In this document: piece after piece, positions 46,881 through 57,126 of the stretch
Layout: every line of letters begins with the position of its first letter
Position numbering within the stretch: the stretch's first letter is position 1
Assembly (NCBI RefSeq): GCF_020921035.1
Contig: NC_063155.1
Span: 3,891,001 to 3,955,000, forward strand
Direction: 5' to 3'
DNA from: Rhodamnia argentea
Taxonomy: Eukaryota > Streptophyta > Magnoliopsida > Myrtales > Myrtaceae
DNA: 64,000 bases
Made by a program: the position numbers and the translations under genes
The notes under the pieces: generated by a model
What the model saw: only the letters and a program-made list of their open reading frames with translations
What the model was told of the DNA's origin: nothing
Database searches by the model: none

Positions 46881-47980
46881 AGAATCTATTTCTTTGTAAA
46901 AAAAAAAGTCATTTACCACTTTAGATAGTTTTAGCATTTCATTTGCAAGCTATTTGCACCTTTATTTTGAAAAGTCAATGTTGACTTTTCAGTTGTCTTT
47001 TTGGTCAACTTTGACCCAAAAGCCAACCTTGGTCAAAATTTGCTTTTTGGCACCAAATCATCCAAAATAGTGTCAATTTCACTATTGCATTTTCAATTTA
47101 TAGAAAATTGACCTCACTGTTGGTTAACCTTTTTCTAAAAATAAAAATAAAAAATGTGAAAATCTCAAGATCAACCCTTTTACCTTAATTTGACTTTAGC
47201 ATTGTCCGTCTTACAAAAATCGATCCCAAATCAACTTTTTCCAATTTCAGAATTTCGATACCTCATCAGCAAAATTCAAAATTCAATCATTTCCAATCAT
47301 TTTTTAGGTTAGATTCCTTCATAACATTTGATCTAGAGGTCATTACACATTCATTCCCAAACCAATTTGAGATTCCATGCCAATTGCAAATTTTTCCCAA
47401 TTTCAAGGCTGTACAGTGATCTGATTTAGTCTTCATGATCAACATACAAGTTCTGGTGTTCAATATAATTGAGTGAATAGAGCATGAAATCAATATTAAT
47501 TTTAAGAAAATTCACAAGAATGCAAGTTCAATTGACTCAGTTTAAGGCAAGCTTAGTGCAATTGACTTGATTTCACTCAACCCATGCTAGAGTATCATCT
47601 AATTTGAGTAATTGAAGTTCAATATGATCAGTTATACATGTTCAAAATTGGTCACATGGCCCATGAGGTAATTCTAATAGAAATTGACGGAATTAATGGA
47701 TTGTATGTCAAATTCACCATCACAATTTAATTAAATTCAATCAACTTGTGCTCAATTTGATCTAATTCAATTTAGAACTTTTTCATTCAGCAGAATTGGA
47801 TAGACATTGGAAGATTTGAGCAAAATAGAAGTCAAACTGAACCGGTTTGACACCTGGTTCGACTGGGCTAAACCGATTCAACCAATCTCACTCAGCCGGC
47901 GATCTCCGGCCATTGTCCAATGAATTTTCAGCAGCCAACAATGCCGTCCAACCATCTAAGGCCATGGCCAGAGTCCCTCT
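46881..47980. other. Spacer, no gene seen
   Basis: AT-rich. A dense group of TTGAC/GTCAA cores lies at about 46968-47040. The homology between the D and E duplications begins at about 47985. Confidence 0.45.
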
Positions 47981-48071
47981 CCTCGCTTCATGAGATAGAA
48001 CAGGTGCTCATACACAAATGCTTTTATTACACGATATTTTCTCAGACAGAGAGTTGGTCTAGGACACGGAC

Positions 48072-48078
48072 ACTTTAT
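48072..48078 (-). terminator. Poly(A) signal of gene D
   Basis: AATAAAG on the minus strand about 70 bases after the stop. The same motif occurs in the equivalent place after gene E. Confidence 0.45.
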
Positions 48079-48147
48079 TATGCATAAAAGAAAAGGCACG
48101 TAACTCTTTCTTTGAGTTTAAACGTTCCATGAGAGGTAAAGAAATGC

Positions 48148-49380
48148 TCAAGGCCGAACGGTGAAATCGAAGTTTCCACATGAGCTCCCGAAGGAGGACA
48201 AGGAAGAACTGAATCCCAATCTCGACTGGACTAAATCAAATTGCAACATTATGTTCTCCATTTGGTATGTCCCGATCACCACAGCATGCTCTGCTGAGTC
48301 TCCTCCGTCAACGAATGCCAAACATGCCACATCGTCGTTCACTTGTTTCAGTAAATTAGATTCGTGAATTGTCCAGTGCCCGCCGTCGCCTAGCACTAGA
48401 TCGATTTGAGGAATGCTCTCGTCCTTCTTCTCTTGCGTGATGTTCGTCTTGAAGCAAAAGTCGAGCGGACTCATCCTCTTTCCTCGAGGGATGCCTTTCA
48501 GAGCCTTCTTGAATTCGCTTATAAAGACACTGTAAATGTCCCTCCTTAGGGTAGTGTAGGGCACTGTAGTACTGAGCTTCACACCTCCATTAAAGTCGAG
48601 CGCAAATGCGTTCGCTGGAACACTAATGGCCTGTTGGTCTATGGATATCCCTGTCACGTTGATAAAATATCCCAGTGTCGTGGGATTCTTTATGAGTGGA
48701 GTGTAGGAAAGTACACTTGAAGCATCAAAGTTCGCTGGAGGTTCAATATAGTATGGACCATCACCGAAGAAAATGACCCCTTGGTCATCACTTGAGCTTG
48801 AGAGGCAAATGGAGAATTTCTTTGCGACGTCGAGGAAAAATGGGGTGAATTGATATAGTAGAGAGAGAGTGGACCATGACAATGAAGCTACACCGATTGC
48901 TTGTGCTGGAAGAGATTGCAAGAGAGACGATGGAGCACACGATACGTACCGATTGAAGTACTGTATCCTGTATGTAGAGAGAGATCTACCAGCGGTCCAA
49001 TATACTGTCAGAACATTGCCACTTAAATAAGATGGGGCACATGACCCGGTGATTGGGTTCACAGGTGTAATATAGCAAGAGTAGCCATATGTGTTATTCG
49101 CCTCGGGGCATAGCGGAGAGATGTAATTGCGAGCGGTCGAGCACTCGGGATCATCAAAAGAAACCATGGGTTGCGGAAAATCGCATCGGTTCCAGATGAA
49201 AGGGGCGTCGAGGTCAACGAGATATTGCTCAGAAGGGTTCAGTGTGAGGGTGACGGTGTGAAGGGAAGTGTTAGGGTCCTTGTGGAGGGACGTAACTAGA
49301 GTGTGAAAAGGTTGAGCCAAGACTTCCAGAGACGAAAGACCCAAAACGAAGATGAGCAAAGCAAGTATAAGATTGCACAT
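48148..49380 (-). CDS. Gene D: intronless TAXI/EDGP-like secreted protein
   Basis: A single exon of 410 residues. Start: the ATG at 49380 is preferred over the in-frame ATG at 49416 because the signal peptide (MCNLILALLIFVLGLSSLEV) begins there and gene E has only this start. N-lobe: YLVDLDAPFIWNRCD at 53-67 (DLDAP replaces the catalytic DTG). The CNNNTC motif of A-C is absent, with YITPVNPITGSC instead. C-lobe: FFGDGPYY, DFNGGVKLSTTVPY (second catalytic Asp motif lost), FVDGGDSAEHAVVIG, and the tail CGNFDFTVRP. Known relatives are apoplastic proteins, some of which inhibit xylanase or endoglucanase; the target here is unknown. It is closest to gene E, from a duplication that includes both flanks. 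Confidence 0.93.
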   Translation of the reverse strand: MCNLILALLIFVLGLSSLEVLAQPFHTLVTSLHKDPNTSLHTVTLTLNPSEQYLVDLDAPFIWNRCDFPQPMVSFDDPECSTARNYISPLCPEANNTYGYSCYITPVNPITGSCAPSYLSGNVLTVYWTAGRSLSTYRIQYFNRYVSCAPSSLLQSLPAQAIGVASLSWSTLSLLYQFTPFFLDVAKKFSICLSSSSDDQGVIFFGDGPYYIEPPANFDASSVLSYTPLIKNPTTLGYFINVTGISIDQQAISVPANAFALDFNGGVKLSTTVPYTTLRRDIYSVFISEFKKALKGIPRGKRMSPLDFCFKTNITQEKKDESIPQIDLVLGDGGHWTIHESNLLKQVNDDVACLAFVDGGDSAEHAVVIGTYQMENIMLQFDLVQSRLGFSSSLSSFGSSCGNFDFTVRP

Positions 49381-49440
49381 TTTGGTGAACTTTGGTATGT
49401 CAATTAGAGGACACATGAGATTGATGATTGAGAAGTGGAG

Positions 49441-49448
49441 ATTTTATA
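49441..49448 (-). promoter_or_regulatory. TATA box of gene D
   Basis: TATAAAAT on the minus strand, about 61 bp before the chosen ATG. Confidence 0.7.
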
Positions 49449-49449
49449 G

Positions 49450-49735
49450 AAGAAAAGCATCGTCTTTTCAGCTTCATCAAGGGCTCTATAATGCTTAATT
49501 TGAAAGTTGATTGAGGATCAAGATATGAATTTTCTAGATTTGAGTAAAGTTCAGACATCAAATAACAAGTACAATTTGAATTGATTGGATCATGTGCTTT
49601 AGTACACAATGTATGGGAGACATTGTACCTTGGACTAGATTTCCTCGAGATCGAGAAGGAGCTCGCTGTATTTTTGCCTTAGCCGTGTGCAATATGGAGT
49701 TCTTAATACTCATGCATTGCGTTGACCACCCACTG
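49450..49735 (-). promoter_or_regulatory. Upstream region conserved between D and E
   Basis: Nearly collinear with 58453-58735. It includes GAATTGATTGGATCATGTG, a TAGTACAC element, ACATTGTACCTTGGA and GAGATCGAGAAGGAGC. A shorter form of TTGGATCATGTG also occurs upstream of gene F (about 63904-63916). These are candidate shared regulatory elements; function not shown. Confidence 0.6.
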
Positions 49736-49980
49736 AAGAGTACAAAGTACAAATTAAAGGACCAATTGCCCAAGAAGACTAAATCCAACTTGAAACTATT
49801 ACTAATAGTAACTTTTTCAGTCTAAATCCAAATGCATGGAGTCACGATAGAGCTAGTCAAACATTCGGCAGACAACATTGATAACTTTGAGTTTCTTTTT
49901 TTTTTTTACCAACTTTGATGATTTTGTGATGTAAAAGATGCATTCTAAGTCAAATTTGATGTGCATAAGAGGATAAATAC

Positions 49981-50756
49981 TGTTAGAATATGTATCGAAT
50001 TTGAGCCCGAAGTGAAAAATCTAAATTACGGAAATTAAAGAAAAGTTAGATATTTGGATATTTTGCAGATGTTCAAAAATTGTTTCTTCGTTGGCATTGG
50101 CTTTTGATATTTTGGTGTGAAACTCCTAATTTGGAATTGCCGTGAAAAGCAAATCTGTTATTGATAATGTCAGAGAAAGAAGAAGCAAAACAATCCGTGT
50201 TGGATTCACTTTCCTAACGCAAGCTGAAGTCACGGTTAGGAAAAGAGAAGTCCACGTGGAACTTTGTTGACCAAATCCTATTCCTAATTCTCTGGGCGGT
50301 GGCTACTTAAAAGGATAATGATGGAGTCGTCTTTTGTGTCTAGGAGACGTAACGAAGAGAGGAATCCTTGAAGCGCCATTTTCAAGTGAGTGCTTGGCAT
50401 TGCGTCTTCGTTTTATTCGTCATATTACATCAAGCAATCAAGTGTCGAACCCGCTTAAATTCTTGTGGTAAAAATTTGTATATAATTCCTTCGTGAGATT
50501 AAGAGATTATATCGTGAGGAATTGGAGTTAAATACTATGTGCGTTATTGGTTGTATTTGGAGCTGGAAAATACTGAGAGTGTTTGAGTGACTCGAGAGTG
50601 GTTTGTAATCTCCGATTGTATCGCTTGTTCTATAGTGGAATTGGTTATTGCTCTTCCCGTAGACGTAGGTCTCTACGACTGAACCACGTATATTTGATAT
50701 CCAATTTATTTTATTATTCTATCTATTTATTATTCGATCGCTTGCTCCATGCAACA
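49981..50756 (+). mobile_element. Solo LTR (copia-type), plus orientation
   Basis: Starts TGTTAGAATATGTATCG and ends GCTTGCTCCATGCAACA, 776 bp. The wording GCTCTTCCCGTAGACGTAGG near the end is typical of a group of plant copia LTRs. Flanks AATAC (49976-49980) and AATAG (50757-50761) may be a target duplication with one change. No primer site or gag follows. Confidence 0.72.
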
Positions 50757-50872
50757 AATAGTATATCCCCAAGGTTATCCAAGACAAGTCTTGATCGGTT
50801 TAACGGCGTGTGAGCTGGTCCAAATTTGGAGATACCACCATGATCTGGTCAAACAAGGGTTAGTATCCATTG

Positions 50873-51386
50873 TGTTGCATGAAACACACTATCAAACAAT
50901 AAAATAGATAGAATAAGAAAATGGATCGGATACTAGATTTATGTGCTTCAATCATACAAACCTACATCTACGAGGAGAGCAGCAATGAATTCTATGATAG
51001 ATCAAGTGATACAACGAATAATAAAAATCATATTTGAAGCATTCAAATACTCTCGGTGCTTCTCAGCCCCCAATTACATTGAATAACCCACAAGTGTTGA
51101 ACCCACAATTCCTCACGAAATAATTTTTCAATCTCACAAAGGAATTTAAAAATTTTACCAACAATATTTAATTGGCTTCAAACACAAGGGATATAATTCA
51201 ATAGCAAAAGCTCCTCTTTGATACTCTTTACAAAGAACATCCACTTTTTATTTATAGGCAAAGGTTGGATCCAAAATAAGCAACGTTTTCCAACTAGGAA
51301 ACCATGAATTAGGAAACCTATTCAAAGCAGGAAACCTAATTAGGAAATTTACTTGTCGGGCTCAAATCCAAGACATATTTTCAACA
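50873..51386 (-). mobile_element. Solo LTR (same family), minus orientation
   Basis: On the minus strand it begins TGTTGAAAATATGTCTTGGA at 51386 and ends GTTTCATGCAACA at 50873, 514 bp. It shares GATTTGAGCCCGA near the start and TTATTCTATCTATTT near the end with the LTR at 49981-50756. Flanks CATTG (50868-50872) and GATTG (51387-51391) may be a target duplication with one change. Confidence 0.72.
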
Positions 51387-51815
51387 GATTGTAACCTGCA
51401 TCTACATTCATTAATGTTGCTATCAACTCGATTTGTTCTATTTTCATCTAATTACCTTAGTTGTATGTACTATATAATTTACCAGATGCTTGTGCTATAA
51501 TGGCAAACCACATTTTCATCTATGTTGCTTGAACCTTTGCTTCCATTGCGTACCTCTGAAAATTCCTCAGCTCTAACTGTCTTATTATGTATCTCGAAAC
51601 ATTTCATGAATCATTTGAACTCACATGAGAAATTCAAAGTATAATTAACAGACGTGTCAAGTATGTTTATTACTGATTCACCTGGAGAAAGATTCATGAG
51701 ACCAGATTAAATTTGTGTCACGCATTACATCTTTTTCTGACCAGTTTGTTTTTACCAACCCTTACTTTTACCAACTCATTTCCCCTTTTTCTCTCCTCTT
51801 CCGATTGCGTAGAAA
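51387..51815. other. Spacer, no gene seen
   Basis: AT-rich, no coding region supported. Confidence 0.4.
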
Positions 51816-51819
51816 TATG

Positions 51820-51893
51820 AAAAAGTGAAGAAAATCCGGTTTGAGGAGGATGATTTCGGGTGGGGGAAGCCGGCGTACGGCAGCGTCGCCGGT
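51820..51893 (+). pseudogene. BAHD acyltransferase scrap (DFGWG region)
   Basis: The plus strand encodes KKIRFEEDDFGWGKPAYGSV. The DFGWGKP.YG string is the structural signature near the C-terminus of BAHD acyltransferases. Only about 75 bp is recognisable. A stop lies shortly upstream in the flanking sequence, and a copia gag in the opposite direction begins right after it. A short captured or stranded gene fragment; the exact BAHD clade cannot be told. Confidence 0.5.
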
Positions 51894-51894
51894 G

Positions 51895-52670
51895 CATTTA
51901 AAACAAACTACATCACTACCTTCCTCCTTGTCGCTGAAGGCCTTCTCCTGTACGTACTGATTGAAGTTCTTCTTGCCTTTGAAATTTTTCCCTTTCTTGG
52001 CCTTGTACAAGCTCTTCATCGTCCTCTTCATCTTTACCTGGACCTGTTTCATCATAATCAATATTGGTTCTCAAAGCAATTAACGTCTTACCTTTAGAGT
52101 CTTCATCTTTATTTATTCACTCTATCTCATATTGGTTGAATGGTGCTAATGAGTTCATCAATAGTAAGTAAATAAATTCTCTGGGTTTCATGGGTGGAGG
52201 TTTTGATGTGATTCCAATCCTTTGAAAGTCCCCGTAATAATTTGTTCATTTTCATTGGTCCTGTGACTGAATGCCTTCGATAAGAAAGACCATTTACTAT
52301 CTTAGTGAATCTGTTGGATATCTCCTTCACTGGTTCATCTGGTTTCATCTTGAAGGATTTATAATGACCAAGAAGAATATGAATCTTGGTTTCTTTGACT
52401 ATGTATGTTTCCTCATAACTCACTCGCAATTTGTCCCATATTTCCTTTACTGAATCACATTCAACCCCTCATTTGAATTCAAAAGGAGATAATGCACAAT
52501 ATAGAGAGTAAATAGCTTTAACATTTAAAGTATCTCGTTTTATCTAATTCTGTAGTAGAAAGAGTAATAGCTAGAGTGTTGTTATTGTTTCCTTCATTGT
52601 TGGCTGTTGCATTTGTCATGGGATTAACTCCTCTTCGCACAAATCCCACATCTTAGTGTCTTGGAATCTG
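51895..52670 (-). mobile_element. Copia gag fragment, interrupted by a solo LTR
   Basis: Minus-strand gag: VSYEETYIVKETKIHILLGH, then EISNRFTKIVNGLSY and LLRGLSKDWNHIKTSTHETQ at 52127-52429. A basic linker follows, then the first half of a zinc knuckle (VVCFKC) near 51905, after which the match stops. The start of gag lies on the far side of the inserted LTR, at about 55790-55900. Same family as the gag at 13.15-14.33 kb. Confidence 0.82.
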
Positions 52671-52675
52671 ATATA

Positions 52676-55600
52676 TGTGACATCCTGAAAATTCCTGCGT
52701 TAATTAATATTATGTAGGAATTCGTAGGCCATAAATGTTGCAAGTGAAAATTTTAGTTAAGTGATTTGCATGGTAATAGCGGAGATAGGAAACATATTTT
52801 CGTGTCCATAAGACTATAGAAATATGTCTAGTAGAATTGGATTGCCGAATATCGTTTTCATATTAATTTTATAGAGTGGCAGTTAAACACGTAACGCCAT
52901 CGAGTTTATGAGTGATGTTAGAAAGTTACTGAGTTAAATATTTTCTCGTGCTCAGTAAGTTTTACGAAACGTTTGATGACTTTAAATATTTTTCTGAATT
53001 ACCAATATTTGAAACAAACGTTGATTTCCTCGTGTACGAACTGATTTATTTGTTATCTTGGGTAATGTATCAAATATCAATTCTGGAACTATTTGATTAA
53101 GCTATTTGCATCTCTTATAAACATGGCGCCTCTCTTAATTTCTCACCGACAATTCAACTCACATGCTCTTGTTGATATCAAGCCTTGCATCATCTAGTGC
53201 ATTTAATGCACTTAATGATTCATTCCATTGGTTTACCGATGAAACATTCATTCCTTGACTTGCCGATGAAGTTTTGTATTAATAATGTCATGGTTTACTT
53301 CATGAACTTTGGCTTGAGTAATTTAATGCATGTAATGATTCACTTCTTACTTGGTCGATGGAGAACCACTCTTTTTTTTATTTGACCCAAATATCTCCTC
53401 TTGTGGCGAATGAAATGAAGCCATATGCACCCCAGCTATAAACATAGGGGCCACTTGAAGCGATTTCACTGGACCACATACCTCCGTTAATCATTAGTTT
53501 AACCCTACGTTGAATCTCTTTCACTCTTCTTACTGCCGAAAGGGAAGGAGCTCTAGGCAATGAGGTCTCCACTCCCTTCGCTTCACTCATTAACTTTAAA
53601 TTACTCTCTTTTATCTTTCGCTTTCAATTCCACGAGTAAAAGAAAAGGCCCCATGCTCTATGATTAAAGTTTCTATCTTGGTCGTAATATTTTAGACAAG
53701 GTATATCTTGATTCTCATAACTTTCTGTAAATGTGTTTTTGTCGTATATTCAAATAAAATATTCATTGATTTTCGACTCTATTTATCTTGTTTGAAGGAA
53801 ACATAATCTTTGAATTTTACTTAGGTCATTTTTAAGGTAAGTGAAAACTCTAAGCGCTAAGTTAGCATGATTTATTTAGTGCTCTTGAGTTGATTGATTA
53901 GTGGTTGCTATTTTTAGTTGCACTTAATGGTAAACGTGAAAATGGATCAAGTTTGGAAATTGAAGTTAGTATTCTGAGTGGTTAGGTTTTGATTTGTGTT
54001 TTTTAGTAAAAATGGATGTTTGACTATCTTCTACGAGAATCGGTGTGACATTGGAAGAAAGAGTGAAAGATGAGTGAAAACTAGCTTTATTGTTGATGTA
54101 AAGACTAAATAGTGCTGAAGTCACTAAAGTTTTCCATGAAAGTTTTCCATTTTATTCACTGGAAGTCGCAGAAGGAGAATTGGTGAAGTCAGGAAGTTGC
54201 CGACTTAAAACCGGTGTAGTATGATTTGCTGATTTGTGGTTTAAAAAAAAATTTACCGACAAAATGAACTTATCGATTCTGTGATAAATCGTTGGTCAAA
54301 GAGTTGAACATCGGTCCACACTGCTTACCGATTGTTATAAAACAAATATAATATTATATAATATAATAATATAATAATTTTATATTAATGAAATATCATT
54401 ATATATTAAAAAAAGAAGAAGGAAAGATAAAAAAAAAAAAAACCCTTCTTGCTTTTTGGTGTTGCCGACATGTGGTCTAGTTATAATAATAATAATAATA
54501 ATAATAATAAAGTACCGATTGCATGCAATTAGTTACAACTCTGATGTGCTCATTTCTTGGGTTGCCAAAGTCATGTATGAAAATGCATATGCTTACTGAA
54601 CTGATGCACGAACATGATTATGCATGATGAATTGAGAAACATGATGTGACAATGTGGAATTTGAACATTTTCATGAGCAATATCTTGCATGATAATTATG
54701 TAAAAATGATGAAAGTATTCTGCCGTCTACATGATGGTGGCAACGATGCCGTAGAGTTGCAATGCCCCTTCGGTGTGATCCGGGATGCTCTGTGGAGTGT
54801 TTTAGGATGCCTAGGGAGTCGAGATGCCCATGATGTGCGATCTTGGATGCCCTTGCTGTGTGCTCAGGGATGCCCCGAGAGAATTCGGGAGGAGAAGTAA
54901 AAGATGATAATGCATGTTCATGTGCATACATATATTCATTTTGATAAAATACTAGGTGATACCGGTGCATTGTGAAATGATTTGCCAACCGATTGCCTTA
55001 ATGAGCAATATCATGCAATACTACTACTGACATGAAAAGAGATCATGCGTATGCTCATGCATTTATGTATTACTTTGAATGCTTGTAGTTGTAAATGCCA
55101 AGTTGAGCGATAAGAAGATTACTTACCTTAGACTTAGAGATTTCATTTACTGGGCCTCGGCTCACCCATTTATTTTTCAGATATGTAGGATGTCCCTACT
55201 ACCGCCGCCGCTATTTGGAGTACCGATGCATGTTTATTACGCATTTGAAGATGTCAAGTTTTACCTAATTTAGTTTTTGTTTATACCAAGTGTACTACCA
55301 TAGTATGGGTAAACGTAGGATTCGTCAAGTGGGTTCTTCATGGGTTCGTAGCCTAGTAAGCGATGTTCGATAGTGATATGCTTGGACCACTTTAGGATTT
55401 TAATGGTCCTCGCGGTGTCGGCGATGATGACCCATCGATGGGTGAAGTTATCGACCCTTAGTTGTAGCCGATGTTTGTACATGTAGGTTTTTGGTGTCGC
55501 TGGAACAAAGTAGAGGAGATAGGTGACCCGAACCCTCTTCCCAAGACTGTGTTCTTTTGTATGTGGTATGATGTTGCCGACTAGGCTTGTAATATAAAGA

Positions 55601-55788
55601 CTATGTTATGTATATTTGGTAAACTAGTGGTACAAAATAAATGATGCACATGTATTTAGTAAACTCGTGCGTCAATGTGTCGGGGATGATGATGTGAAAA
55701 ATTTTATTACGTTTCCGCTTGCTATAAAGTATATAAAAGATAAAGATAGAAAGGATACATATAGCGCGTGACGTTCCGGGTCGTTACA
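52676..55788 (+). mobile_element. Gypsy-type solo LTR, 3113 bp, with target duplication ATATA
   Basis: Starts TGTGACATCCTGAAAATTCC and ends GACGTTCCGGGTCGTTACA. ATATA lies directly on both sides (52671-52675 and 55789-55793). It splits the copia gag reading on the minus strand, which resumes at 55790. Inside are a TATAAACA motif near 53117, a (TAA)n run at about 54485-54511, and a stretch at 54775-54885 with GATGCC recurring at irregular spacing. Open frames such as 53378-53590 (minus) have no known domain. No gag or pol. Confidence 0.9.
54485..54511. repeat. (TAA)n microsatellite
   Basis: About nine AAT/TAA units inside the solo LTR. Confidence 0.9.
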
Positions 55789-55960
55789 ATATATGCTTTC
55801 ATTTTTACTTTCCGATTGTTGTATTCCTTTCCATCAAAGTTGGGAGGTGTGGTATTGCTTCCTCCTTCAACGACACTTTGTCCAAGATTAGTAGCCACAA
55901 CAGATCGTTAACTCATAAGTAAAGCACTTCAAATATAAAGAACCTTGCTCTGACTCCAAT

Positions 55961-56955
55961 TGCTGTTATTAGTAAAATCGCCTAGAGGGGGTGAATACAT
56001 GAATTCAAAAACTTTATACATTATTGCAAAATTGAAATTACAAATTTTAGAACCAAGTTCGAATTAATGCATGAACAACAATATATTCAGATTCGTGTAT
56101 GTGTAAAGTTCATCAAATGCAAAATGTAAAAGTTCAGAGGCAAAAAAAGATTGCACACAATATTTATAGTGGTTCAACTTTAGATCAAGCCTACGCCAAC
56201 TCTCTATGCTGACAGCCTACTGACTAGATTTCACTATTCAATTGTTCAAAGGTTACAATGAGTGATGATACTCTTGTTGAGAAATCGTACTATCTAACAC
56301 AATCACTCTAACACCAACCTCTCAAAATTATAATTTAAAGCTCAACAAAGACAAGTATAGGATCGAAACTCTCTTCAAACTTTGGAATTTTAGACTCTTG
56401 ATTCTCTATTCTCTTTAGCACCTTGACGTTCTTTTATACTCCTCCACTTCCAAACTCCCTGTTGGACAGTGTTAAGATGATCAATCTCCAATCACTCCGT
56501 TGGAAAGAATTGCCACAAGAAGATAAGATAGCCATTGAAAATTAAGATTAGAATCTCCCATTGATCACATAGCCCATGCAACTTGAATCTAGGTTTCCAT
56601 AAGTAGAGTTTTTCGTTTGGAAAATAATCTCGTCTTTACCAGTTAATAAAGTCTAACTGTGAGTTTGGTATCTCCCTGAGTCAAATGTCTTGAGAATGTA
56701 CGTATCTCACCTTTTGAGCATATCCTGGAAGGCTCACAGGACCATCCTCATCATGTATGATAATATTAATGAGCATACTGTTGGGGTGCATAGGTGTGTA
56801 TCAAACTCATAAAGTTTGAAGTCACAAACAGAATTGACATTTTCCTTTCTTCTGAAGTTGTCGCCTGCATATAAATATCTGGATGCATTTATCAAATTCA
56901 TATGATAAGGATTATTTTGTCATTGTCAAAACCTATTTGGCAGTTTTCTTCAACA
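55961..56955 (-). mobile_element. Copia 5' LTR (SIRE-like)
   Basis: On the minus strand it begins TGTTGAAGAAAACTGCC at 56955 and ends with CACCCCCTCTAGGCGA...AACAGCA. It is followed by a primer-site-like ATTGGAGTCAGAGC (about 55947-55960) and the gag start. It belongs to the gag at 51.9-52.67 kb, from which it is now separated by the solo LTR. About 995 bp. Confidence 0.75.
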
Positions 56956-57126
56956 CAAAGCTTTTGGGTAAAAGTTGCCCCAAACGACTCAAATTGAGAT
57001 CCCTAAAAATAGGTCTCTTCGCTTTATGAGATGGAACAAATGGTCATACACAAATGCTTTTAGTACACGGACACTTTATTTTGCATAAAAGAAAAGGCAA
57101 GTAACTCCATAAGAGCAAAGAAAAGC

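Noticed and set aside
49381-49416. Upstream in-frame ATG of gene D as the start
   Set aside because: It would put 12 polar residues before the signal peptide, and the sister gene E has no such start; the ATG at 49380 is better.
53378-53590. Minus-strand 70-codon frame inside the 3.1-kb solo LTR as a captured gene
   Set aside because: No recognisable family and no clear start; kept as an open question under the LTR.
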